A DNA stretch of 64,000 nt from Blasia pusilla. Taxonomy: Eukaryota > Marchantiophyta > Marchantiopsida > Blasiales. The translations under genes were made by a program, and so were the position numbers. Below the pieces are notes generated by a model. The model was not told the origin of the DNA and did no database searches. It saw only the letters and a list, made by a program, of their open reading frames with translations. Within the stretch, counting starts at the first letter, position 1. Each line of letters opens with the position of its first letter. Below, one piece after another: positions 25,324 to 35,916 of this stretch. The stretch is taken from assembly GCA_050084515.1 (NCBI GenBank), contig CM114272.1:27838001-27902000 (forward strand). The letters are read 5' to 3'.

Positions 25324-25450
25324 GAGAGGGTCTTAAGGATCTTTTTCAGGGTCAGTGAATGAATGACTTGTAATGTGTTTTTCAGCCTTTTGACCCTTTG
25401 GGTCTCACGGGCTTGATCTATTTACCATTTACCATTTACCATTTATATAT

Positions 25451-26712
25451 GTGGTTTTGCCTACATAAATATATCATGATTGTAATCTTATTCTTGAAGA
25501 TTTACATGTGTTATTCAATGAATTCATCATCATGAAAGGAAAATTTTTGTCAACAGAATAAATTAAGGGAAAAACAATTAATTTGACGTTTTCCTCTTTT
25601 ACAAACTGGTGGGTGTGTCATTGTACAATTTGGAAAAAAAAATACTAATTTTCTTTCTTTACACCTGCCTAATCTATATTATTATTGGAGAGTGCCTTCT
25701 TGATTTTCAAACACTTCTTTGCTTGACATGTGGCAACCGGGCAGCAAGAAAAAATGTTATGTTCAATATGATTAGTCCCTTCACTTCCGTGCATGGCACG
25801 AGCTACCCACAAGTGGTTTCAAAATTATCTTTATCATCTCTTCATTAGAGTATGTTTCATTAGAGTACGTGATCCTTGTTTATTCCTTTCAACAAATAAA
25901 AAGTGAACTTCCAACCCCTCACCTTCCTTAATTCATTCTAAAAAAACTAAGTTGTTGACTCTAAACGACCTAGCTTTCCTTGCCATAGTCCTTTCAAAAT
26001 CTCTCTTTTTTATTTAATTAAAAAAATCTCAGAATCCTCCTTCTATGCTTCCCATTATTATTTTGGAAAAGGATAAGAAAAATCCTTATTATACCCTATT
26101 TAAAAGCCCTTAATCTTCTTAATTTAAAAATAATCCTATACTATTCCATCTTGAATCCTCTCTTACAAAATATTCCTATTAAATTAATATTTACGGCTTT
26201 TACAAGTGCTTGTCATTTTTTTTCACTTGTCCTACTCACATATGTCTTAATTACTCTCTTCTCCACCCGGCTGTTTTATGTGATCCATGAAATTTTTCGT
26301 GTATAGACATCATTTCCACATATTAGTAATAAATTTTTAGAAAGAAGCACTTTCCATTAATCTAAGCTTGATTATTCGCAAACACCTCTCCATTTCACAA
26401 TTACACAATATTTCACAATTTTTTTTTAATTTGGTTGGATCATACTGCACATATTACTAATATTCATTGGCAAAAGCATCTCATTTCCCGTGCACGGGCA
26501 CCTGACGGAAGTAAAATAGATGGATAAGTGTTCGATTGGCCGCTTCGGAGAATTTATTAAGGCAACTAGAATTTTGTTCCCCCGTGCAAAGCGATGGATA
26601 CTAGTCCGGGCGGACATGCATGAACGCCTCGCGGACTCAGAAAGCTTTCGTGAAATCGGAGCTGGATCTCACTACAACACATGTCGCATACGCCCCATCG
26701 GCGTGAACTCCG
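25451..26712. other. AT-rich intergenic DNA right of LINE copy 1
   Basis: No gene is supported. Poly-A/T tracts dominate to about 26450; the remainder becomes GC-richer as it approaches the 3' end of the gene at 26713. Confidence 0.4.
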
Positions 26713-27864
26713 TCACTCTTCATCGTCGGACGTGTCGGAGTCAGCTTGAAGACCCAAATGTGCAAAGTGCCCCTCGTCTCTGCCTAGAAAAACCCACCCA
26801 AGACCTCTGCCGCAGAAACAGTACAGATCAACGAAGCCCTCGTACATAGTGCTATCGGCAGCGCTCTTCCAAACGGCCATACGCACCAGGACGTCGTTCA
26901 TGTCGATTTCGACGGCGGGCAGAAACCATTTGAGACAAGATCGCACATCCGACCGAAAGTGCGGCAGATCTTTCCATGGCTCACTGATGATGATGTCTCC
27001 GCGCTGCGGTATGCAGTGGACGTCGGACGTGTTTACCCGGAGAGCTCGTCGATATCTCACCGGCAAGTTTTGATAGTTGGATGGATCGCATCTCCAATCC
27101 AAGAACCCGTCGGTGTCCAATTCGCCCTTGAACCTCCATTGTCCATCCGTCGTGAGCAGAAAAAGCTTCACTCGCTTGCGCATGCGGAATTGCGAGAACT
27201 TGGACTTGGCAATCCGTACGATCATGGTACCGGGTTCAAACTCCATCGGTCCGCTATTCTTCACAAATCCGACGTAACCTCTCCGATCTGTGTCCGCTAC
27301 ACCTGGATCGATGCAAGGAAGGATGAACACATCTCCGCCCCGAGGCCTCAACCTTGGGACCTTGTCCCCAGCGTTCTTCCCAGGAGGAAACCTTGGAATC
27401 GGCTTCTCTCTCGGCCTGATGGAGAGGGCCCCGTTGTAGAAGGTCGGGGTGCCTGCGGCGTGCTGGACTGGAGGGACGTAGCATTGTCGGACCCAACTCC
27501 GGTCTGATGCACACGGGAAGTGATCACCCTGTGGAGCGGGCCACCCGCTTCCATTCTCTAGCTCGGACCTGTTGGGACGTCCGAATGTTGTGGATGCCGG
27601 GGCTCGGCTCGGCCTCCAAACGTTCAGAGGTGCACAGGTTGAAGGCAGTTTCTCTGCGGGCAAGCAGGGCCGGTAGTAAGAGTTCGTAAGAGTCGTTGTG
27701 ACGGCATGGGATTTCCGGTGACTGCCGACATCTTTCTCGCACAGAGCGCTCTTGTGACGCGGTGCTATCTGAACGGACTTGGAAGAGTCATCCCCGTCGT
27801 CGAGTGTCAGCTCCACATTATATGCCAGGCGGTTTGAGTTCTGGCCACCGGACTGACGACGCAT
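26713..27864 (-). CDS. Unrecognised 383-residue protein with acidic C-terminus
   Basis: A single uninterrupted frame from ATG 27864 to a stop at 26713 is by far the longest open frame in its neighbourhood. The first 200 residues look disordered and basic, rich in Pro, Arg and Ser (RPREKPIPRFPPGKNAGDK). From about residue 185 the sequence becomes hydrophobic-patterned and compact (GGDVFILPCIDPGV, GYVGFVKNSGPMEFEPGTMIVRI, FLLTTDGQWRFKGEL, GFVDLYCFCGRGLGWVFLG), consistent with a beta-rich folded domain. It ends with an acidic tail DSDTSDDEE. No transmembrane segment, signal peptide or known motif was recognised. It shows no resemblance to the retroelements here. It may be a lineage-specific single-exon gene or the large last exon of a gene with upstream exons around 28 kb. 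Confidence 0.55.
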   Translation of the reverse strand: MRRQSGGQNSNRLAYNVELTLDDGDDSSKSVQIAPRHKSALCEKDVGSHRKSHAVTTTLTNSYYRPCLPAEKLPSTCAPLNVWRPSRAPASTTFGRPNRSELENGSGWPAPQGDHFPCASDRSWVRQCYVPPVQHAAGTPTFYNGALSIRPREKPIPRFPPGKNAGDKVPRLRPRGGDVFILPCIDPGVADTDRRGYVGFVKNSGPMEFEPGTMIVRIAKSKFSQFRMRKRVKLFLLTTDGQWRFKGELDTDGFLDWRCDPSNYQNLPVRYRRALRVNTSDVHCIPQRGDIIISEPWKDLPHFRSDVRSCLKWFLPAVEIDMNDVLVRMAVWKSAADSTMYEGFVDLYCFCGRGLGWVFLGRDEGHFAHLGLQADSDTSDDEE

Positions 27865-30296
27865 TTTCGACTCGGCTCACATGTGGTCCGGCCTGTGAGG
27901 CGATCGCCCCTTCCAAGAGATGGAGGACGAAAGGAAACGACATGGCAGGAAGCAGGAGCAACCACAGGGAAGCGGTTACGCTTTCTCGTTTCCAAGAGTC
28001 GTGTCGCTTGTTTCTCCGCTGCAACGAATGTGTTTCCACAAGTCGTCCGCGTAGAGTCTCGTGGTCCCAATTTGACTTGAATCAGACAGGTTTGCAGAGA
28101 AGAGTCTGCAGCGATGCATCTTCGAGGGGTTTTCTCTAACTTGCTGTGACCGTGCTTCCGCGGTCTGCAGGCAGTGAGAAGCTTTCCCGACGTCTCGTTG
28201 ATGCAAAGAGGCTTTCCCGGTACTCTAGAACTGCCACTCCGCATGAAAAGTGGGAAACACATTGGGTTGCAAGGGGGCACGAAGTGAAGCGTGCACTCTG
28301 TTGAGCCGGATCGTGCAGTGAGATCGTAACATTTCCGAGACTATCACAGGCGCGTAAGTAAACGGAGTAATGAAACAAAGCTAGATTTCTATTTGTGACT
28401 GGTCCCACGCGCTATGAATACGGCTCAAATCCACTTTTAGCGCCTGAGCAGCGAAAGCTTCTCAGCTTCGCGCCTCCGGTTGATCGGCTGCGTGACGTCA
28501 CCACTCTGTTTCCAGAATGGAAGCGACTGACCATCGCGGCGAGGTTTCCATCACCGCACTGCACGGTTACATAAGCAAATCCCGAGTGCGCCTCTACCGG
28601 ACGTTTCCATCTTTTCTTTATTTGCAAGCTCGCCATCCTTCATCCTCACCTGTGGATTTGTTAGCGACAGGGCGGGCCACCAGAGTCAGTCGAACCCTCC
28701 AGTGCTTCGCCATCCACGGAATCAACCTCCTAACATGTATTCCGTGGTACAGTACGGGTCACCAAACCTTAGTATCCGAACAAGTTCAATGCCCCTGAGG
28801 CCGCCGGAGCTTCTTGGAAGCGGCGGCTCAGATTTCCCCCGGAGTTCTAATTTCGGAAAGCCGACCTTTACCAAGACGGACTAAGAGAAAGGCGGGAAGT
28901 GTAGAGTTGCAGTGTGCCACGGAGAATCTTATGCCAAAATTGATGTTGGACTAACTTGGATGGCACTTGCTGTACGATCTAAGAGTGAGCTTTGATGTTT
29001 GAACCAGTGCTCCTTATCTACGTGAAATGAAATCACGAGGAGCACGTCTGACGGCAAGTTCAGATGTGCGAGGATGCTTTGGCCCTTAAATCCCCAATCG
29101 GGTCCAGTAATCATACGGTGAGCTGTAATTCAAGCACTTCAGGTTATCGTCTTCCAGGATCTGACAGCGAGCTTTGAAGCAGTGCTATTCGTCTAAGTGA
29201 AGTCACAAGAATTGCGCAGGGTCGCGGATACCTCACAGTATTAAGTGCGAGGAATAATTATAATGCAAGCTCTTTAGGTTTTTCACCTTCCATTAATACA
29301 AGGGCGATGGATGCATTCTATGGGCAGGTTCTACAAGCGAAGAGAATCACGCAGCACATCTTGACATATTTTGGCGGCCTCGGAGGCAAGGTCGAAGGAG
29401 CCACATCCCCCGGAGACCAGTGAAAGGCTCACATCGTTGCCTGGATGCTAGAACTTCATGCTTGAGCTCAGCAGTCGTTGAAATGGTCAAGAGCACCGTG
29501 GTAAAGTGGAATAAACCAGCTGCGATATTAGTTGCCTTGGAATCGGTCCCTAGAGAGTTTCTGGGACTATAGTCACTCGCAAAGTCTTCCGACTCTTCTA
29601 TTACGAAAGAGACTGAGAACTCAACACATCAAAAGCTGAGGTACGAAATTGGTCGTGGTAGACATGTTGGCAAGAACGAAGAGGTCGTAATTTACTTTCA
29701 TTGAGAGGTTTGGAATGTACAATATCGATGCAATAGCACATCACGCAATGGGACAAACCTCGCCAACCTCAAACATAGTCCGGTTGGCAGCAAGAGATAA
29801 CTGATGATTGAATGTAGCTCCTATAATATTCCTGTGCGCCGACAGCTATTTTACCCTAGAAAAAGTTCACTGGTTCTCCCCATGTGCTCCCATCTTTTAA
29901 TGTTGTTGTATTCCTCACTGAGGAGAAGAACTGACCCTACATTTCATGCTCAGGATGTGCTACCTCAACAGTTTATGAACTACAGTAATTGTAAAATACA
30001 GACGGAGTGCGAAAATTAAACACATCTAGAACTCGCTAACTCCACGTAACACTGATATGAATCTCGACCAGTTCGAACCGACTTTAGTACAGGAGCTTGG
30101 TTCCAGGACTCCTATGTAAAATTAAGGGAAAAGATCACCTACAATTTATGTTGAGCAGGTCCAGCTATAATACAAGCAAAGCAACTGATCACCAAGTTAA
30201 CGATTGACATACGACGCACTCAGTAGGTTTAAGATCGATTACGGAATATTCTGGTTTTGAAGTAAACAGAATTTTACCCGCACGATGCAGAAATAA
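27865..30296. other. Intergenic, no gene recognised
   Basis: Frames up to about 157 residues occur on both strands at 27.8-28.8 kb, but they overlap each other antisense and show no domain. Part may be 5' untranslated sequence or promoter of the gene at 26713-27864, and the right end is the 3' flank of SLBP. Confidence 0.4.
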
Positions 30297-33057
30297 CTAC
30301 TCTTTCAAATCGTATCCATGAGGAGGGTCAAAAGCATGGAGTAAGCGTCTCCACTTCCGTATTTGTCCATCCCAGCTGCGCTTGCTGCAACTCTGCAGTT
30401 TATCTGGCGTAGACGGGTCATATGTCCTTCTCTTGTGTCTGCAAAACAACTCAACGACGACTCACTGTGAGAAGGAAGCTCTTCAAATATTTTGAGAGAG
30501 TAATATAAAGCGAGTGAAAGTGGAAGTAAATATCAAGCCCGGAAGATAGGGGAGGGATATCACGTGATAGGATTAGAGGTTATTTAATTCAACCTTTTGG
30601 TCTATTCTCACTGTCACTTATCGCGATTCAGGAGACCTTGAAGTGCGGCCTGCACTGATAGCATGATGGATGGACTCACAAATTTCACCTTAATTCCAGC
30701 GGAGTCTACGTTAACAATCTCGCAAAGTTGAGACAAAAGTGCAACTCACGAGAGAAAGATTACCTTGGCACACATTCGATGTATCGGCAATAACCTGGAG
30801 TGTTCTTGCCGTAGTTTATTTGTTTCTGCCGTTGTGTCAATCGGTGTGTGTCGACTGCGAGGGCCTTTTCCTCAACATCTGCAGGGCGGTAAAGTCTTGT
30901 TAATGAACTGTGAAGGCCTATAACGTGAGAGTATTTGGGGAGAAAGGAAGTCAGACGTATGCGACGCATGTAATTTCGGACTTACAATCTGACTGGGCCG
31001 GGAAAATTAAACTTCGCCTTCGTTTCCTTTCATCTTCATTGCTAGTTTGTTTCGATTCAGCAGGCGTCACATGACAATGACAACGATCTACTTATATAAC
31101 ACATGTAGTCGGGGAGAACTTTAGGACTATTGTCAAATTAGACCACGCGACTGAACGTGGAGTAGAAACAACCGTGGGCACGACGTTTCATGAATTAACC
31201 TCTCCGGATCTCTTTCCAATGGAGTCAGTTGAAACTTTTGGGAAATTTTGCAAAGGCGGGTAAGAGTATCAACAAGCAGCTCTAAATACCTCTACGGCTG
31301 TGATGATTGGACGCATAGTTGTATTCCCGCTCGAGTCCTAATGTTGGCCTTCCTCTCACTGTACTCTCACTGATGGGATGAAGACCGCATCCATTCGAGT
31401 CTGTGTTGGTTAATTCTCCACTGCGAACTGCCTCATTACTGCTAGGTGGGCTATCATCGATAATTTCGCCAGGCTCTGGGGAAGCCGGCTGGAGCAAGAA
31501 GGAAAGTAGTTCATAGTCACTCTCGTTGAGTAAATTCTCCATGTCATAATCATGGACATCCACTTTTCGATCCACGCCAATCTCATTACCGTCAATCTGA
31601 ACCTTTTCAGAACCCAATAGCGTAGCTTCTTCATTGGAATCGGTATCCCTAGACTCAAGCTCTTCTGCAGGAATATGCAATCGTGACGTGTCTCGAAGTT
31701 TAGAGATCTCGCTGTTCTTCGCCGTGCCCAAATTGTAGGGAAGTGGAAGACTGTGCAATTGCCGATTCTGGACACTAGGCTCTCCAAGCATTCCCTCGGT
31801 GGATTTCTGTGCACTTGATCGGGGCAATCCTTCCTGCAGAGGACCGAGGTTCTCACCTCTGCCTCCATAAATTCTATGTCCACTGCTGTAGTACTCATCA
31901 CAATCCCCCATCTTTTGCAAGATTGATATACGCGTAAAGTCAAGGCCGTCGTTTACACGTTTTGTGGAGCAGTCCCTATGGCAGGGACTACGCTTACGGT
32001 TCGGATCAGATCGGAACAAGATTTTTACGTCGTTGTTGACTTCAACTTTGTCCATCTCAAGCGGAAGGGACCCTTCATCCACACACTGAACTTCTCCAGT
32101 ACTCGGATGTGAATCAGGTGTCTCTGTAAGATCTGTCTTTTGCTTACAAACTCTTGACCACGTGGCCTTCATCTCTTTCGGAGATTCCAGGCTCTCGTCG
32201 AGCCCAAAATTCTTACGTTCTACTTGATATTCCTGATTCCCATTACGCTTAGCCGAAAGTTTCAGTGATTCCCTCACGGATGCAGACTCTCCGAGAAACC
32301 TTGCCCCTGGATTCCTTTTCCATGACCGGTCATTGGAATGCGCTGTTACTGCCTTGAGAGCCGAATTGCCACGAGTTCTGTGATGAGATATTTGCGAGAA
32401 ACCACAGTGTCTACTGTGTCCTTTCCTTCCGTCACCGCCATACCTGCTGCTCACGGCACTGGCAAAACCAACACAACCACTCTCCTTTCCAGTCGTCATC
32501 CTATCCTCGAGCTGTTCCTCTATGAATTCGTTTTCTAGGGTGGCCAGTCTTTCCTGTCCTTGCAATAAGTCACCTGCAAATCTGCTGCTCGTGACACTGG
32601 AACGCCTAATACAACCGACCTCCTTTTCTCCTTTCTTCACCTCGAGGTGTTGCTGCACAAATGCGTTTCCCAGTGTGTCCAATCTTCTCTGTCCTTCCCG
32701 AGAGACACCTGCAAAAGCGCTGCTGGTGAAGTTAATCCAACCACGCTCACTGCCAGTCGTCTTAGTCTCCATGAGGTGTTGCTCTACAGATACATGTTCA
32801 GAGGTGGCCATGAAAGCCGCTGAAGAAACTGACGAACAAATTTGCGACACTTGATGGGTCATTCCTTTCCTCACATAAAACCACTTGCCAAATCTCCGCG
32901 AACGCTTTCTCGCGTTGTTTCCACTTCCCCTTACAGTCTGTCCGGGTACATCTGTAATCGTAGTTTCCACGACTTCAGCATCCTGAATTGGCTTCGTACG
33001 TTCTACCCCAGAGTGCCTGTCAGCGGAGAAAGGACTTCTCACTCTAACTATACGCAT
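30297..33057 (-). CDS. SLBP: Histone mRNA stem-loop-binding protein (SLBP / hairpin-binding protein)
   Basis: Three exons join in phase: 31290-33057, 30764-30878 and 30297-30438, with GT-AG introns, giving 674 residues. The last 80 residues are a complete SLBP RNA-binding domain: RQKQINYGKNTPGYCRYIECVPR (about 606-628) interrupted by an intron, then STPDKLQSCSKRSWDGQIRKW and RRLLHAFDPP (about 637-668). The TPDK motif corresponds to metazoan TPNK, whose Thr is phosphorylated to strengthen RNA binding. SLBP binds the 3' stem-loop of non-polyadenylated histone mRNAs and directs their processing, export, translation and S-phase decay. The protein is far longer than animal SLBP (about 270) because of a 590-residue, low-complexity N-terminal exon with internal 45-residue repeats. 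The start at 33057 is the first ATG of the exon; the frame is open to 33156 without an ATG, so an upstream exon is possible. Confidence 0.88.
32451..32826 (-). repeat. Internal 45-residue repeats in the SLBP N-terminal exon
   Basis: Within the first exon, SSAFAGVSREGQRRLDTLGNAF (from about 32724) and SSRFAGDLLQGQERLATLEN (from about 32589) begin units 45 and 46 residues long. A shorter degenerate unit precedes them (SSAAFMATSEHVSVEQHL, about 32826) and the start of a fourth follows (SSRYGGDGRKG, about 32451). Each unit has an amphipathic-looking core ending in F(V/I)..QL and a GC(I/V) motif. Confidence 0.75.
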
Positions 33058-35108
33058 TTTTGCAGTGAGGGGGCTGCAACTCAAGGACCAGAGATGTCCA
33101 CGATTTCTAATCTTCTGTCGACCTGTCTTTGGACTGATTTTGGTGAGGTAAATCACAGATTCCGCAGAGAATGTCTTCCACGATCTTCGGCTTCGACTGA
33201 AATGTTGAATAAAATCTATTTTGCTGCCGAACTAGCATATCAAGGTCGGACGCTTTTCACCAACTTGAGCGAGGATCCATCGGTATGGCCTGAGTAAACA
33301 GAAATATCATACGTGAAGCAGAATCTTAGCTATGGTTCTCCCAACTGGAAAGCGGTAGAAAGATGAAAGAATTACTTGTATATCAATACATTCCCTTTCC
33401 CGACAAGAGTTCCTTACTAGTGGTTATTGTATGCTTGCGTAGCTTTGCTTTAAATTGCAAATCGCTGTCTGATTGTGATGAGTCTGCAAAACACCCTGCG
33501 GGATAAGTAAGTACGAAAGATGTTGTAAAAGAACTCACCAGAGAAACTGCACCTTTCATGCTGTGAAAATGCTTATACTCAACAAGAGTCAGCTGGACCT
33601 TGTCAAGATATCACTCCATATCTCTAGAATAATCCTCAGCCTCAGTAGAGGTTTTGGATCACATCAATGCCAAACGCGACAAATGTGCATCCGCTTGTGC
33701 CATACGCAGTCCATCGCGCTCGTGAAACGGCAGAAGACGGATGAAATCTCGAGTCCTGTAAAGCTTTGAATTGATAAACAGTGAACAACGACCCGATTGT
33801 AAGGGTTCACTACTGACCGGGACAGGAAACGGGAAGGGTTGGCTTGAATGTATTGGCATTGCTAAAGAAGCAATTTCGCCAAGTAGAATGTAGCACTAGC
33901 CAGTAGCTTTCTCTACATGGACTGGCTACAAATGGATCGTTCTGTCCGAGATAAAAATCATCAGAAACTTCGCCAAGAAACGAGACCAAGAAACTGTAGA
34001 GTTGCCATTCAGTGGACGGACATCAAAGGCGGGCCTCACTCAGGATTTGCTGAAGGCACAAAGTTGTGCCGAGAGCTTCGCGGTAGGCGTGCTGGATGCA
34101 TCTGGAGAGGCCACGGGTGAAATGAAAAAATATCAGGTACGAGTCACTACGATGAAAACAGAGAAATTATGAGTAACTCTAACCATCATAATTCACAAAA
34201 TTATACCCCGGGAATCAATCGGATTCCCACACAATGAAACGCCACAGCAGACAACACATTCCATAAGACAGAGTATAACCTCTCGAGGGCCTGAACAATT
34301 TGCCTTCGTTTCGGTTGGCCGCCTCTGGAAAACGAGATTCAATATGGTGCGGAAAAGCTGCCATCTGCCGCCCCGATTACAAAATTTGGTGTAGAAACTT
34401 GTGGTATAAACAGTTCCATAAGCGAGCTACTGCGCGGCATTCTCAACCATATCTCTCGGAGAGTCGGATTCTCTGCATAACGTACTCGGCTGCACGAGCT
34501 CAAGTCGAGCTCCACGAGCGGGACTCGAGCCCCATTCATGTGGCCGGTGCTCCGGTGGCAAGCGCGACAATGAACGACTGGAAGCGGGCGACATCCGGTT
34601 CCCGCCACCGGCCACACTGTACAGACAAGTCGAAATAAACCGTCGATCACTGAATCCAACAGGAGATCTTTTTTTATTTCGAGGAATTGTAGCATATCGC
34701 CTGACAACTTACTACGTGCAAGGAGCATCGGCCGTCATCCCACGCAGATCGGACGGTCAAAAGGTTTTATCCTATTATTTTTATTATTTTTATTTGCTTG
34801 AGATCGAATACGCTATCTCAGCCGTTTTGGTTGTTGCTACGCTCCTGTAGGACAGTGGCGATGATGGGACTGAACAACTGTACACTCACCAGAATCTTTT
34901 GGGCGCCATGTAGTTTGAAATATAGACTAGTAAGTGTTTGTCAGTGCGATGCAACGGGTGAGAGATGATTAGGCACACACGTTGAATAAAGTTTAATTAA
35001 AAAGTTTAATAAAAAAGGATGAAAAAAAAAGATAGATTTTTTATACTACATGTTAATAAAAGAAAGCCTTTCTAGGGTTGGCGTTATGAGGTAGTCACTG
35101 CCACTTTG
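33058..35108. other. SLBP 5' flank and intergenic DNA
   Basis: Pyrimidine followed by gttgcag (on the minus strand, about 33076-33084) just before the SLBP ATG could be a 3' splice site of a 5'-UTR intron. No first exon, TATA box or E2F site was assigned. Antisense and upstream frames of 100-150 residues here show no domain. Confidence 0.35.
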
Positions 35109-35284
35109 TACATGCTATACAAGTTCATGTTGAAGACTCTCCCAAGGCAATGGCTACCACCGGCATCCCACTTGATGTATTCAACCCTCCATTGAGTACA
35201 TGCTATACAAGTTCATGTTGAAGACTCTCCCAAGGCAATGGCTACCACGGGCATCCCACTTGATGTATTCAACCCTCCATTGAG
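35109..35284. repeat. 88-bp tandem duplication, nearly identical copies
   Basis: Bases 35109-35196 and 35197-35284 both read tacatgctatacaagttcat ... ttcaaccctccattgag and differ at essentially one base (accaccggc against accacgggc). The near identity implies a recent event. No coding function is apparent. Confidence 0.9.
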
Positions 35285-35329
35285 TTTAATATTAATCCAT
35301 GTATCACCCATCCTTGCATTACACTATTG

Positions 35330-35890
35330 TAGGGAAATTGGACGTTGCCAAGGCGCACTACTTTTGCATTTCTAGCACAACCAAGTTCTAGAGAAAAAGT
35401 TGAGTGGTGTTGGAGATTATGCTCTTGTAGATTTGCGAGTCCGAAATCAGAGTCTTGCGGAGGCGGTATCTTTGTGGTGGGTTATGATCTCAAGCTAAAA
35501 TTTTCAGGGAACTTGGAGATTGCCAAGGCGCACTCCTCCTGAAAATTTCAAGCACAATCAAGTTCCATAGAAGAAGTTGTGTGGTGTTGGGGATTGTGCT
35601 CTTGTAGATTTGTGGGTCCAAGATCAAAATCTTACTCAGGCTATATCTTTGAGGTGCATTGTGATCTCAAATGGAAATTTATAGGGCACTTGGAAGTTCT
35701 CAAGACGCACTAATCCCGTAAATTACAAAAAAATTGAGTTCTAGAGAAGAAGTTATGTGGTGTTGGAGATTTTGCTCTTGTAGTTCTGCATGTTGGAGAT
35801 CAGAATCTTGTGGAGGATGTATCTTTGTGGTGGGTTGTGTGGTGTGGGAGTTTAGATTCTTCTCAATTTGAGGATTGGAGATCTTGCAAT
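35330..35890 (+). promoter_or_regulatory. Tandem 177-bp 5'-UTR monomers of LINE copy 2 (about three)
   Basis: The anchor tcttgcggagg recurs at 35453, 35630 (tcttactcagg) and 35806 (tcttgtggagg), spaced 177 and 176 bp. Each unit also holds gaagttgtgtggtgttgg and gctcttgtagatttg. A partial fourth unit begins near 35330. Copy 1 shows the same unit length, which supports a functional array rather than chance duplication. Confidence 0.8.
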
Positions 35891-35916
35891 ATCTAGGATG
35901 TAGTGAACTCCATTTC

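Larger units (their letters stand above)
20946..25450 (+). mobile_element. LINE (non-LTR retrotransposon), copy 1, nearly full length
   Basis: The element runs from two 177-bp 5' monomers through ORF1 (coiled coil plus RNA-binding domain), ORF2 (APE-type endonuclease, reverse transcriptase, C-terminal CCHC) and a 3' UTR ending in repeated ccattta units at about 25427-25446. A second copy lies at 35.3-39.65 kb and a tiny third at 41.74 kb. Disabling changes are few: a TAA in ORF1 (21707), TGA at 23270, a one-base deletion near 24140, and TAA near 24913. It is therefore the younger of the two long copies. The hexamer ttatat near 20943 and again at 25444 is a possible target-site duplication but too short to trust. 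Confidence 0.85.

Noticed and set aside
25429-25446. Telomere-type repeat
   Set aside because: The unit is ccattta, not the plant telomeric ccctaaa, and it forms the LINE tail.
26959-27507. Plus-strand 182-codon frame
   Set aside because: It is antisense to the longer 383-residue frame, with poorer codon and amino-acid composition.
32522-33297. Plus-strand frames of 110 and 151 codons opposite SLBP
   Set aside because: They are shadows of the long SLBP exon.
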